Below are positions 1 through 8,136 of a DNA stretch of 35,221 bases, one piece after another. The notes under the pieces were generated by a model that was given only the letters and a program-made list of their open reading frames with translations, ran no database searches and was not told where the DNA came from. This DNA is from Lysinibacillus sp. FJAT-14745 (GTDB lineage Bacteria; Bacillota; Bacilli; Bacillales_A; Planococcaceae): assembly GCF_001275675.1 (NCBI RefSeq), contig NZ_LITM01000002.1, positions 268,791 to 304,011 of the forward strand, written 5' to 3'. Made by a program: the position numbers and the translations under genes. How positions within the stretch are numbered: the first letter of the stretch is position 1; each line of letters opens with the position of its first letter.

Positions 1-77
1 TCGACGCTGATTCTATCCGTCACCTTGAGGGTTCTTTCCGTCGATGCAGGAGTTCTTTCCGTCGCTCTGTGACTTCT
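1..77. repeat. Left block of CCGTCG repeat array (partial)
   Basis: CCGTC(A/G) motifs begin at 17, 38 and 59, exactly 21 bp apart, embedded in the same sequence context (TTCTTTCCGTCG, GGAGTTCTTTCC, CTCTGTGACTTC) as the large array at 1243-2405. The block is cut by the window edge, so its full length is unknown. It lies just downstream of the stop of the NERD gene, so that gene is flanked by the same repeat on both sides. Confidence 0.85.
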
Positions 78-129
78 AACCTTCTACAACATTTCTAGCA
101 AAAATTCAGACCGCTTGAATTTTCGCTCT

Positions 130-1077
130 TTAATTTACAATCCAATACTTCCTGTTACTTTTTGTTCCCTCAGCTTTCAACGGTAACTTTTGTAGTAATT
201 TATAAGCTGTATTCGGCGAATCTATTGCAAAAAACTCACAAAAGCTTTTATTTGTTAACGTTTCGCCTACTAGCAATCGATAATCTTCAAGCGTTCTAAA
301 AATTGCCTCTTGATCAACTGCTCCGCAACGCTGACAATACCATTTTGGGAAACGATAGTTCATTGTCTGTCCATTTAAACAATTTTCGCATAGCACACCT
401 TTTACTAAATCTCGGACAGGAAGTGCTATTTCTCTTTTGATTGGCCTATGCATGGATAATAATTTAGAAGCAAATTGAAATAGCTTTTCTCCATCCACCG
501 CCGCCTCTTTATGCTGTTGAAATAATTCTCTAACGTAATATCGTAATCCTGATACATGAAAAATTGGTTGCCCCCTTAAACTCTTTGATAAAATAGCATT
601 TTTCGTTGCGAATACGACTGCATAATGAACGGGTATCTTAAGCTGTGACTGTTGTAACATACCCATCATCCACTCCATATGCCGCCTTCCTTGATGAAGT
701 GGATTAGTCATTCCCTCAACATCGCCTTCTGTAGTAGTTCGCGTAAATTGATTAAAAGATTCATCGAAATCTAGAAAGCCTGTTACATTTTTAATTTCGA
801 GTATTAAGATAAATTGAGGGCATAGTAAAACGGTGTCTATTTGATGAGTAGTACCAAAGTGATTAACTATTTGTAAATCATGAAGAAAATAATGCGGATG
901 AGGTAAAATAATTTCAATCCATTCGGCATCTACTCTTTGCTCCCCAGCAAAGCCTGCGTGAATACGCCTCAACTTCTCAAAATAGTTCATGTATTCAGTA
1001 TGTGTACTAGGTAATCTTCGTATTAAAGCTTCTAAAATTTTGTGCTGCTCCGATTCCTGACGATCTAATAAAATCAT
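130..1077 (-). CDS. NERD-domain nuclease-like protein with zinc ribbon
   Basis: A 315-residue protein. The N-terminal half looks like a NERD (nuclease-related) domain of the restriction-endonuclease fold: a conserved G-E pair near residues 44-45, then an aspartate (D81) in QIDTVLL and the E94-I-K96 pair in LILEIKN give the D...ExK arrangement of a nuclease active site. After about residue 228 there is a zinc-ribbon pattern, C230-x2-C233 and C248-x2-C251, and the last 60 residues look helical, possibly a helix-turn-helix. The ATG at 1077 was preferred over an ATG 34 codons upstream because a GGGGGGGAAG Shine-Dalgarno precedes it and the upstream extension covers a terminator hairpin. NERD proteins are common in Bacillaceae but their substrate is generally unknown. 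No operon partner is present; repeat arrays lie on both sides. Family call is fairly sure, nuclease activity is inference. Confidence 0.8.
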   Translation of the reverse strand: MILLDRQESEQHKILEALIRRLPSTHTEYMNYFEKLRRIHAGFAGEQRVDAEWIEIILPHPHYFLHDLQIVNHFGTTHQIDTVLLCPQFILILEIKNVTGFLDFDESFNQFTRTTTEGDVEGMTNPLHQGRRHMEWMMGMLQQSQLKIPVHYAVVFATKNAILSKSLRGQPIFHVSGLRYYVRELFQQHKEAAVDGEKLFQFASKLLSMHRPIKREIALPVRDLVKGVLCENCLNGQTMNYRFPKWYCQRCGAVDQEAIFRTLEDYRLLVGETLTNKSFCEFFAIDSPNTAYKLLQKLPLKAEGTKSNRKYWIVN

Positions 1078-1105
1078 TTTTTCTTCCCCCCCTATAACTA
1101 TTGTA

Positions 1106-1140
1106 TAAAAAAAGAACCTTATTAAAAGAGGTTCCAAAAA
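1106..1140 (-). terminator. Intrinsic terminator ahead of the NERD gene
   Basis: On the minus strand the inverted repeat GAACCT/AGGTTC is followed by a run of T (the A-run at 1106-1113 on the plus strand). It lies 29 bp upstream of the NERD start, so it should stop transcripts entering from the repeat array. It could alternatively act as an attenuator in the NERD leader. Confidence 0.55.
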
Positions 1141-1242
1141 ACTTGAAATGCCTATAGTACAAATTAAATCTTTCATCAACTTTTTTAGATAGAAAGAACG
1201 GAAAATTTCCCACGATTCAGCTCTTGTTAGTATTTTTTTGCT

Positions 1243-2405
1243 CGCTTTCCGTCGATGTCGGAGTTCTTTCCGTCGCTCTGAGACTTCTTTCCGTCGATGT
1301 GACCTCGCTTTCCGTCGCCACTAATTCTATCCGTCGCTTCGGCATTTCTTTCCGTCAATGTCGGAGTTCTTTCCGTCGCTCTGAGACTTCTATCCGTCGA
1401 TGTGACCTCGCTTTCCGTCGCCGCTAATTTTATCCGTCGCCTCGGGCTCGCTTTCCGTCGATGTCGGAGTTCTTTCCGTCGCTCTGAGACTTCTTTCCGT
1501 CGATGGGGCATCGCTTTCCGTCGCCGCTAATTTTATCCGTCGCCTCGGGCTTTCTTCCCGTCGATGTCGGAGTTCTTTCCGTCGCTCTGAGACTTCTTTC
1601 CGTCGATGGGGCATCGCTTTCCGTCGCCACTAATTTTATCCGTCCCTTCGGCATTTCTTTCCGTCGATGTCGGAGTTCTTTCCGTCGCTCTGAGACTTCT
1701 TTCCGTCGATGAGACCTCACTTTCCGTCGCCACTAATTCTATCCGTCGCTTCGGCATTTCTTTCCGTCGATGTCGGAGTTCTTTCCGTCGCTCTGAGACT
1801 TCTATCCGTCGATGAGACCTCGCTTTCCGTCGCCGCTAATTCTTTCCGTCGCTTCGGCATTTCTTTCCGTCGATGTCGCTGTTCTTTCCGTCGCTCTGAG
1901 GCTTCTTTCCGTCGATGTGACCTCGCTTTCCGTCGCCGCTAATTTTATCCGTCGCCTCGGGCTTTCTTTCCGTCGATGTCGGAGTTCTTTCCGTCGCTCT
2001 GAGACTTCTATCCGTCGATGAGACCTCGCTTTCCGTCGCTCTGAGGCTTCTTTCCGTCGATGAGACTTCTTTCCGTCGATGAGACCTCGCTTTCCGTCGC
2101 CACTAATTCTATCCGTCGCTTCGGCATTTCTTTCCGTCGATGTCGGAGTTCTTTCCGTCGCTCTGAGACTTCTTTCCGTCGATGGGGCCTCGCTTTCCGT
2201 CGCCGCTAATTTTATCCGTCGCTTCGGCGTTTCTTTCCGTCGATGTCGGAGTTCTTTCCGTCGCTCTGAGACTTCTTTCCGTCGATGGGGCCTCGCTTCC
2301 GTCGCCACTAATTCTATCCGTCGCCTCGGGCTTTCTTTCCGTCGATGTCGGAGTTCTTTCCGTCGCTCTGAGACTTCTATCCGTCGATGAGGCCTCGCTT
2401 TCCGT
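1243..2405. repeat. 103-bp tandem repeat array with CCGTCG every ~21 bp
   Basis: A landmark in each unit (GTCGGAG or a variant) starts at 1257, 1360, 1463, 1566, 1669, 1772, 1875, 1978, 2142, 2245 and 2347. The period is exactly 103 bp, with one 61-bp insertion of three subunits before 2142 and one single-base deletion before 2347. Within a unit the CCGTCG hexamers are spaced 21, 21, 21, 19 and 21 bp. The array is clearly richer in GC than its surroundings. Because 103 is not a multiple of three, each unit shifts the reading frame; the many staggered short open frames on both strands are therefore artefacts of the repeat. The array ends inside the 3' flank of the siderophore operon. Confidence 0.95.
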
Positions 2406-2420
2406 AAAGCATTTCAACAA

Positions 2421-2459
2421 AAAAACAACTGAACAGCCACAGCCATTCAGTCGTTTTTT
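2421..2459 (-). terminator. Bidirectional terminator at the end of the siderophore operon
   Basis: The stem ACTGAA (2428-2433) / TTCAGT (2446-2451) is flanked by an A-run on one side and a T-run on the other, so it works in both directions. Its right arm overlaps the stop codon of the last permease gene. Confidence 0.75.
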
Positions 2460-3454
2460 CGTAGTAAATATAAAAAATAAGGTGCACCTATACATGCGAC
2501 GACTATACCAGCTGGCACTGTCGCACTTGAAATAGCTACGCGGCCAATTGTATCCGCTAGCATTAGTAAGCTTGCACCGATAAACAATGTAATCGGTAAA
2601 AAGAACTGATAGCGCGGTCCGACAAGTTGCTTTGCAATATGGGGAGCCATCAGACCGATAAAGGCAATGCCTCCCGTGACCGATACAGCTGCCGCAGCTA
2701 ACGCTACAGAGACAACTAATAATTGTAATCGCTCTCGGCCGATATTTAAGCCTAAGCCAACCGCCGTTTGTTCTGTCATCGCCAGTACATTTAACACATT
2801 TGCTTTATAAAAAATAAATGGAATGCCTAGCACAAGCCAAGGCATTAAAGCCCAGAAAAATGGCCAATCTGTTCCCCAAATATTGCCTGCAAGCCATTGC
2901 GCGATAAATTGTACATCACTACGCTTAGCAGAGGAAATTAATATCATCATTACACCTGATAAGGCAGATGCTACCCCTACTCCGACTAAAATGAGTTGGA
3001 CCGGATGCACACCTTCATTGCGCTTGTAAGAGAAAAAGTAAATGCAGAGTGCCGTTAATGAAGCGCTACAAAATCCTACCAATGGTAACACATATGCAAA
3101 ATGAGGCAGATCCCCATTAACAAGGAGATAAAAAAGCGTAATACCCACACCTGCACCTGCATTAATGCCAATAATACCAGGGTCCGCTAAGTCATTACGG
3201 GTCACCCCTTGCAAAACCGCACCAGCTAATGCTAACGCCATCCCTGCAGCTGCCAGCACAAACAATCTTGGTAAACGAACAGAGAACAATACGAATGATT
3301 CTTTGAAGCTACCGTCTCCCATTAAAATTGGTATTATACGATCAATCGAAACCGAAGCTGCGCCCAGTGAAATACCCATTACAAAAATAACTATGGTTAA
3401 TAGTATCCAAAGCATTAGCCATCTACGTTGTTTTTTTCGCCCGATATTAAACAA
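2447..3454 (-). CDS. fhuG: Ferric-siderophore ABC transporter permease (FecCD family)
   Basis: A 335-residue, very hydrophobic protein of the FecCD/BtuC permease family, which forms one half of the membrane channel for iron-siderophore import. Family signatures are the VRLPRL segment near the start, GAVLQGVTRNDLADPGIIG, and the C-terminal GGIAFIGLMAPHIAKQLVG. The start is taken as TTG at 3454: AGGGAGGT sits seven bases upstream, and the first residues (MFNIGRKKQRR) are a normal cytoplasmic N-terminus. An ATG 22 codons upstream lies well inside the upstream gene and has no such site. It overlaps the upstream permease gene by 8 bp, implying translational coupling. It is the last gene of the four-gene operon. 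The name fhuG is by position and family; the siderophore is not determined. Confidence 0.88.
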   Translation of the reverse strand: MFNIGRKKQRRWLMLWILLTIVIFVMGISLGAASVSIDRIIPILMGDGSFKESFVLFSVRLPRLFVLAAAGMALALAGAVLQGVTRNDLADPGIIGINAGAGVGITLFYLLVNGDLPHFAYVLPLVGFCSASLTALCIYFFSYKRNEGVHPVQLILVGVGVASALSGVMMILISSAKRSDVQFIAQWLAGNIWGTDWPFFWALMPWLVLGIPFIFYKANVLNVLAMTEQTAVGLGLNIGRERLQLLVVSVALAAAAVSVTGGIAFIGLMAPHIAKQLVGPRYQFFLPITLFIGASLLMLADTIGRVAISSATVPAGIVVACIGAPYFLYLLRKND

Positions 3455-4448
3455 TTTGACGACCTCCCTTCCGAACAAGAAGTAAGAAGAACGGAAGGCC
3501 GATAATTGAAATAATGGCAACTACCGGTGTTTCATATGGAGCATTAATCATTCTACCTGCAAAATCTGCTGTCACCATCAACCATCCACCGATAATAGCA
3601 CTCATCGGTAAGACAAATCGATAGTCTGTCCCAACAATTGCACGGACAATATGCGGCACCATTAACCCAACAAATGCTAAATTACCTACTAGCGCAACTG
3701 CGGAGCCTGCAAGAATTACAACGACAAACATCATAATTCCTTTAATGACTGCTGTATTTTGCCCTAACCCAACAGCTACTTCTTCATTTAAACTTAAAAT
3801 GGTTAGCTGACGACTAAATGCAAACGCAACAATTAATCCGACCAAAATAACAGGAGCAATCATTAAAGCTTGCCATGTAGTGCCAATTAAACCACCACTC
3901 GTCCACATCGAAACATCTTTTGAAATTTGAAATAATATTCCCGTACCATCTGCTATTGCTTGTAATAAAGCGGATACAGCTGCCCCAGCTAAGACTAACT
4001 TTAATGGAGAAAAGCCATTTTTTGTTGAAGCACCAATACCATAGACAACACTCATCCCTACACCTGCACCTACGAAACATGCAAAAATAAGCATATAATA
4101 CGACGTATTTGGGATAAATGCCATTGTCAATGCAAGTGCTGCATTCGCACCTGCTGTGAGGCCAAGAAGCCCAGGATCCGCTAATGGATTTCTTGTCACT
4201 CCTTGCATAATAGCCCCAGCAACTGCGAGTGCACTACCTACAAAAATAGCAGCAATAATACGAGGAAATCGAATTTCACGTAAAATAGCATAATGTTTAC
4301 CGCCGTCTTGTCCAACAATCGCTTGATAAACATCTTCAATACTCGTATTTGCCGCGCCGACACAAAGTGAGATCGTAACTGTCACTGCTAATAAGATCAG
4401 TGCAAGCAATACCTGAAGCCAAAACGGGAATTGTCGAAACTTTATCAT
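3447..4448 (-). CDS. fhuB: Ferric-siderophore ABC transporter permease (FecCD family)
   Basis: A 333-residue membrane permease of the FecCD family, partner of the downstream permease in a heterodimeric channel. Diagnostic stretches are REIRFPRIIAAIFVGSALA, GAIMQGVTRNPLADPGLLG and GNLAFVGLMVPHIVRAIVG, all in the positions usual for the family, with about nine or ten hydrophobic segments between them. GAAGG lies just upstream of the ATG. The gene begins 25 bp after the binding-protein gene and its end overlaps the TTG start of the next permease. Close relatives include FhuB, FeuB and YfiZ; which siderophore is moved cannot be told from sequence alone. Confidence 0.9.
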   Translation of the reverse strand: MIKFRQFPFWLQVLLALILLAVTVTISLCVGAANTSIEDVYQAIVGQDGGKHYAILREIRFPRIIAAIFVGSALAVAGAIMQGVTRNPLADPGLLGLTAGANAALALTMAFIPNTSYYMLIFACFVGAGVGMSVVYGIGASTKNGFSPLKLVLAGAAVSALLQAIADGTGILFQISKDVSMWTSGGLIGTTWQALMIAPVILVGLIVAFAFSRQLTILSLNEEVAVGLGQNTAVIKGIMMFVVVILAGSAVALVGNLAFVGLMVPHIVRAIVGTDYRFVLPMSAIIGGWLMVTADFAGRMINAPYETPVVAIISIIGLPFFLLLVRKGGRQIV

Positions 4449-4473
4449 TTGCCTTCGCTACTCTCTACTGAAA

Positions 4474-5391
4474 TTATTGTAAAAATTTCTTTTCAAAGAA
4501 ATCTAGTTGATAGTCTAAAGTGATTGGATCATTAAAGTAAAATTCATTGGCATTCACTTCAAATAAATGACCATTTTTCTCAGCCTCTAAATCTTTAAAC
4601 CACGCAGCATTTTTAATGGCGCTATCCTCACCTTTAAATGTACTAAAAATCACATAGTCACCCGCATAATCCCCTAATACCTCTTGAGAAATGGCTAAAT
4701 AACCTGGTTTTAAAGCACCTTCCTTCACTTTCTCAGGCATTTTCAAGCCCATTTCTTGATATAAAATTTCTGTTCCACGACCCCAGTTATCTCCATAAAC
4801 ATACAATTGTTTATTGAACATTTCTGCGACAGTAACCGTTGCATCTTCGCCGATTTTTTCTTTAATTTTCTTACCTGCTTCTGCAGCACGTGTTTTAAAG
4901 TCATTTACCCATTCAGTTGCTTCTTTTTCTTTATTAACAACTTTACCGATTTCAATAAATTGCTGTAAATAATCAACCTTACCATACGTAAATAATACAG
5001 TTGGTGCGATTTCCGCTAATTTATCCGCATTTTCAATACCATTTAAACCAATTATCAAATCTGGCTCAAGCTCGATAATTTTTTCGATATCCGTATTTTC
5101 AACAACTATTGCATCTTTAATATCATTTTGGAAGTTTGGATTATCTTTAGCCCAAGAATCAACGCCTACAACATTAACGCCAAGCTGTAGTAAATCCCCA
5201 ACAAATGAAGATAACACAACGACACGTTTTGGGTTAGCTGGTACTTCAATAGGACCAGATTCTGATTGATACGTAATCGTTTCTGCAGATGCTTTATCTT
5301 TAGAGCCCTCATTCGCCTTCTCTTCTTTATTGCCGCACGCCGCAAGCACTAGTACGACCATCATAACCATTGGTAATAACCACTTTTTCAT
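4474..5391 (-). CDS. fhuD: Iron-siderophore substrate-binding lipoprotein
   Basis: A 305-residue extracellular binding protein of the FhuD/FeuA type. Residues 1-19 form a lipoprotein signal with the lipobox LAAC and C19 as the lipidated cysteine, followed by a charged linker. The mature part has the two-lobe Peripla_BP_2 pattern: PKRVVVLSSFVGDLLQLGV in lobe 1, IIELEPDLIIG, then a long helix and lobe 2. GDNWGRGTEILYQEMGL resembles the ligand-pocket region of Gram-positive FhuD/YxeB-like proteins, which bind hydroxamate siderophores. AAAGGAG precedes the ATG. It is second in the operon, 14 bp after the ATPase gene. Role as siderophore receptor is sure; hydroxamate preference is inference. Confidence 0.88.
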   Translation of the reverse strand: MKKWLLPMVMMVVLVLAACGNKEEKANEGSKDKASAETITYQSESGPIEVPANPKRVVVLSSFVGDLLQLGVNVVGVDSWAKDNPNFQNDIKDAIVVENTDIEKIIELEPDLIIGLNGIENADKLAEIAPTVLFTYGKVDYLQQFIEIGKVVNKEKEATEWVNDFKTRAAEAGKKIKEKIGEDATVTVAEMFNKQLYVYGDNWGRGTEILYQEMGLKMPEKVKEGALKPGYLAISQEVLGDYAGDYVIFSTFKGEDSAIKNAAWFKDLEAEKNGHLFEVNANEFYFNDPITLDYQLDFFEKKFLQ

Positions 5392-5405
5392 AAATATATC
5401 TCCTT

Positions 5406-6194
5406 TTACACTGTTTCTAGTAAGTTATATGTAATGCACATTGGTTTATCTGTCCGTGGATCCTTACCAATGACTGCATCAATATTAAACACTTTTGCTA
5501 ATACTTCAGGTACCATGACTTCCTCTGCAGTACCAAACTTCACAAGGTCTCCTTTTGACAGCGCAACGATAAAATCTGAAAAACGTGCTGCCTGATTTAA
5601 ATCATGTAGCACCATAACAATTGTGCGTCCCTCTTCTTCGTTAAGCTTGTAAAGTAATTCTAAAACTTCTAACTGATGGGCCATATCTAAATACGTTGTT
5701 GGCTCATCTAAAAAAATAATATCGGTATCTTGCGCTAATGCCATCGCAATCCACACCCGTTGACGCTGTCCACCTGATAAGGCATCAACCGTGTTCTGAC
5801 GAAAGTCATCCGTTTTCGTTACCTTTAAGGCCCAGTCAATCATTTCTTTATCCTTTTGTGATAAATTACCGAAGCCCTTTTGATATGGAAATCGACCGTA
5901 GGATACAAGCTCTTCCACTGTTAAACCATGTGCACTTTCCGGGCTTTGTGGCAAGATGGCGAGTTCTTTCGCTAATTCTTTTGTGTTCATCTCGGAAATA
6001 TTTTGACCATCTAATATGACTTGTCCACTCTTATGTTTCAAAATCCTTGTAATAGCCTTTAAAAGTGTAGATTTACCACAGCCATTGGAACCAATGATGG
6101 TTGTTATTTTACCGTCTGGAATTTGTAGTGATAAATCGTGCACAATCGTTTTGTCCTCGTAGCCGATACGAATCGATTCAACTTGTAAACGCAC
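5406..6194 (-). CDS. fhuC: Ferric-siderophore ABC transporter ATPase
   Basis: A 262-residue cytoplasmic ATPase of the FepC/FhuC family that powers the permease pair encoded downstream. All nucleotide-binding motifs are intact: Walker A GSNGCGKST (about 35-43), Q-loop near ILPQSPE, signature LSGGQRQR (139-146), Walker B IIFLDEPT (159-166) and the H-loop histidine (H197). FLDEPTTYLDMAHQLEVL is typical of siderophore ATPases of the FhuC/YusV group. The start is GTG at 6194 with GAGAGG seven bases upstream; a nearby ATG is out of frame. It is the first gene of the operon and lies directly behind the Fur-controlled promoter. Confidence 0.92.
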   Translation of the reverse strand: MRLQVESIRIGYEDKTIVHDLSLQIPDGKITTIIGSNGCGKSTLLKAITRILKHKSGQVILDGQNISEMNTKELAKELAILPQSPESAHGLTVEELVSYGRFPYQKGFGNLSQKDKEMIDWALKVTKTDDFRQNTVDALSGGQRQRVWIAMALAQDTDIIFLDEPTTYLDMAHQLEVLELLYKLNEEEGRTIVMVLHDLNQAARFSDFIVALSKGDLVKFGTAEEVMVPEVLAKVFNIDAVIGKDPRTDKPMCITYNLLETV

Positions 6195-6247
6195 AACATA
6201 ACCTCTCTTTCCTTTTACTTCTTTCCATGCTATGATAACGATTAATC

Positions 6248-6267
6248 GATAATGATAATCATTATCA
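6248..6267 (-). promoter_or_regulatory. Perfect Fur box
   Basis: GATAATGATAATCATTATC (6248-6266) matches the classical 19-bp Fur consensus at every position and contains the Bacillus 7-1-7 core TGATAATCATTATCA (6253-6267). It covers the expected transcription start of the siderophore operon, so Fur with iron bound would block initiation. Confidence 0.95.
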
Positions 6268-6275
6268 CTAAAGTT

Positions 6276-6304
6276 AGTCTAGTTTTCCTATCAAGTTTTG
6301 TCAA
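6276..6304 (-). promoter_or_regulatory. Sigma-A promoter of the siderophore operon
   Basis: On the minus strand a perfect -35 TTGACA (6299-6304) is followed after 17 bp by TAGACT (6276-6281, 4 of 6 to the -10 consensus). The Fur box lies immediately downstream. Confidence 0.8.
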
Positions 6305-6515
6305 ATACTTTGTAACTTCTTTCAGCAAATGTCTTGTGTACCGAAAGCGTAGCAACAGGTACAGAAGTCTCCTACCTCTATAGGGGTAATCTGCTGAAAG
6401 AAGTTAAAGCCTCTGGAGGATGTCACAGAATCGGAAAGGAGTTCTTTGTGCTTGCACAAAGCCGATTCCGGACGCATTGTTTATCTGTGCGAAAGCAAAG
6501 CGACAGCAACAATTA
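6305..6515. repeat. Structured intergenic repeat element
   Basis: Three nested palindromes follow one another. A perfect 14-bp inverted repeat AACTTCTTTCAGCA (6314-6327) / TGCTGAAAGAAGTT (6392-6405) encloses a smaller TGTACC/GGTACA hairpin. Next comes a hairpin with stems GAATCGG/CCGATTC and CTTTGTGC/GCACAAAG, and then a CTGT...ACAG stem with GCGAAAGC. The segment GCCTCTGGAGGATGTCAC recurs in diverged, inverted form near 15395, and the CTGTGCGAAAGC part recurs at 13869. This points to a dispersed element family. It fills the space between the divergent siderophore operon and reductase gene. Confidence 0.7.
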
Positions 6516-6563
6516 TGCCAAAGCAAAATTGATTATTTATTTTTTAAGGATGTGGTGATATAA

Positions 6564-7616
6564 ATGCAACATGTATACGATGTAACAATTATTGGCGGTG
6601 GCCCTGCAGGTCTATATAGTGCCTTTTATAGTGGTTTACGAGGATTGAAAACGAAGTTAATTGAGAGTCAACAACAGCTAGGTGGTAAAGTTTTGCTTTA
6701 TCCTGAGAAGCTAATTTGGGATATTGGCGGTCATCCCCCTGTGTTAGGCGAACAATTTGCAAAACAGTTAATAGCGCAGGCAAAAACGTTTGATCCTTCC
6801 ATTTTAACAGGTACAAAAATCGATTTTATCGAACGCCAAGATGATATTTTTGTTCTTCATACTACCCAAGGGGAAAAACATTTCTCTAAAACCGTTCTTT
6901 TAGCAGTTGGTGGTGGTATTATTAACCCTCAAAAGCTTTCACTTGAAGGTGCAGAAAAATATGAAATGACTAATTTACACTATACAGTGCAGTCTTATCG
7001 ACACTTTGTGGACAAGGAAATTATTATTTCAGGAGGCGGAAATGCGGCGATTGACTGGGCAGTTGAGCTTAGTCCTATCGCTAAAAATGTAACTGTAGTT
7101 TATCGTAAAGATAAGTTATCTGCGCATGAAGCAACAATTCAAGAAGCTTTAGACGCAGGAGTAAATATTGAATGCAATACTAGTATTACAAAACTAACGG
7201 CAAATGCTGACAAAACAGCCATCCAATTAGTGACATGTGAAAATACAAAAACAAAGCAAAGCTATACGCGTCAAATCGATGAAATAATTGTTAGTCATGG
7301 TTATAACCGCGAAGCATCATTAGCATTGGATCAAACACTGACCATTCCTAAAAAAGATGATTACTACTTCGAAGGAAAAGCAACGGGAGAAACAGCTCAG
7401 CCGGGAATTTTTGCAGCAGGTGATATTTTAGCGTTTGAAGGAAAAATCAATCTTCTTCTAGGTACCTTCCAGGATGCAGCCAATGCCGTAAACTCTATTA
7501 AAACGTATTTAGAGCCTACTGCCTATCGTCACGGGGTCGTGTCATCACATAATGAAGTGTTTAAAGAGAAAAATCGCTCTATTATTGAAAAGCACTTTAT
7601 ACAAAATAAGCATTAA
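6564..7616 (+). CDS. Ferredoxin/flavodoxin-NADP(+) reductase, YcgT/YumC type
   Basis: A 350-residue FAD- and NADPH-binding reductase that passes electrons from NADPH to ferredoxin or flavodoxin. The FAD motif GGGPAGLYS is at 11-19, the NADPH motif GGGNAAIDW at 157-165, and the second FAD contact GIFAAGD at 281-287. There is no CxxC between the nucleotide motifs, which rules out a thioredoxin reductase and fits the Bacillus type II ferredoxin reductases, normally about 330-350 residues. The ATG follows GGTG at about the normal spacing. The gene is divergent from the Fur-regulated siderophore operon. In B. subtilis one of the two paralogues, ycgT, is iron-regulated, so a role in reducing imported ferric-siderophore is plausible. 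I see no Fur box directly in front of it. Confidence 0.9.
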   Translation: MQHVYDVTIIGGGPAGLYSAFYSGLRGLKTKLIESQQQLGGKVLLYPEKLIWDIGGHPPVLGEQFAKQLIAQAKTFDPSILTGTKIDFIERQDDIFVLHTTQGEKHFSKTVLLAVGGGIINPQKLSLEGAEKYEMTNLHYTVQSYRHFVDKEIIISGGGNAAIDWAVELSPIAKNVTVVYRKDKLSAHEATIQEALDAGVNIECNTSITKLTANADKTAIQLVTCENTKTKQSYTRQIDEIIVSHGYNREASLALDQTLTIPKKDDYYFEGKATGETAQPGIFAAGDILAFEGKINLLLGTFQDAANAVNSIKTYLEPTAYRHGVVSSHNEVFKEKNRSIIEKHFIQNKH

Positions 7617-7625
7617 TTGCAATAA

Positions 7626-7655
7626 CCCCTCTTAAGAATTTACGCTTAAGAGGGG
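7626..7655 (+). terminator. Stem-loop after the reductase gene
   Basis: Perfect 11-bp inverted repeat CCCCTCTTAAG / CTTAAGAGGGG ten bases after the stop codon. The run behind it is only AT-rich (ATTAATT), so termination strength is uncertain. Confidence 0.6.
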
Positions 7656-7739
7656 ATTAATTCAGCTCAAACACAAACAATGTCGCAAGCCTTTCTTGCT
7701 AATTTTTATCAGGCAGACTTTACGTTCCATCGAAATAAA

Positions 7740-7982
7740 CTACCTAAAGAATTTTAAAAATGCCCCCATTTGCCTTAACATACCAACTCCATTTGTTATA
7801 GTTCCCGCATGGCCCATAATTGTATTTAAATGCTGTGGAAATCTTCCAAATCTAGAAGGTTGGGGTTGTTGATTAGGGTAAAAGAAAGGTTGCTCCCTTC
7901 TACCTTGAATAGGAGGGCCAAAACCTTGTCTATGTCTTGGTGGGAATGGTCTCATTCTAGAATTAGGCGGATAAAATGGCAT
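7740..7982 (-). CDS. Small proline/arginine-rich protein (YppG/YqfQ-like?)
   Basis: An 80-residue protein. The first 50 residues are rich in Pro, Arg, Gln and Phe (MPFYPPNSRMRPFPPRHRQG and similar) and probably disordered. The last 30 form a likely amphipathic helix ending in LRQMGAFLKFFR. The start at 7982 is preferred to an ATG six codons earlier because GGGGGTGA lies just in front of it. The composition and the C-terminal helix recall small Bacillus proteins such as YppG and YqfQ, some of which are made in spores, but I cannot assign it firmly. It stands alone, convergent with the reductase gene. Confidence 0.6.
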   Translation of the reverse strand: MPFYPPNSRMRPFPPRHRQGFGPPIQGRREQPFFYPNQQPQPSRFGRFPQHLNTIMGHAGTITNGVGMLRQMGAFLKFFR

Positions 7983-8136
7983 CAATTCACCCCCGATCAT
8001 ATATCTTTTTGCTAGTATACGTCTGTATTTTTTTATTGCTTAGACTATCGGAGAAGTTGCTAAAAAATAATATAAATATGTATGTAAAAATGTTGAAATC
8101 CAAAAATCATTATTCTACCTCTTCTACTGCCCATTA

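Noticed and set aside
1243..2405. CRISPR array
   Set aside because: Units are contiguous and similar along their whole length, with no unique spacers of constant size and no cas genes.
1224..2535. Many overlapping Arg/Ser-rich open frames on both strands (67-168 codons)
   Set aside because: They restart every 103 bp in shifted frames because the tandem repeat lacks stops; no ribosome sites, and both strands are equally open. They are repeat artefacts.
6334..6558. 74-codon plus-strand frame ahead of the reductase
   Set aside because: It lies wholly within the structured repeat and has no ribosome site.
6564..7616. Thioredoxin reductase
   Set aside because: No redox-active CxxC between the FAD and NADPH motifs; fits ferredoxin-NADP reductase instead.
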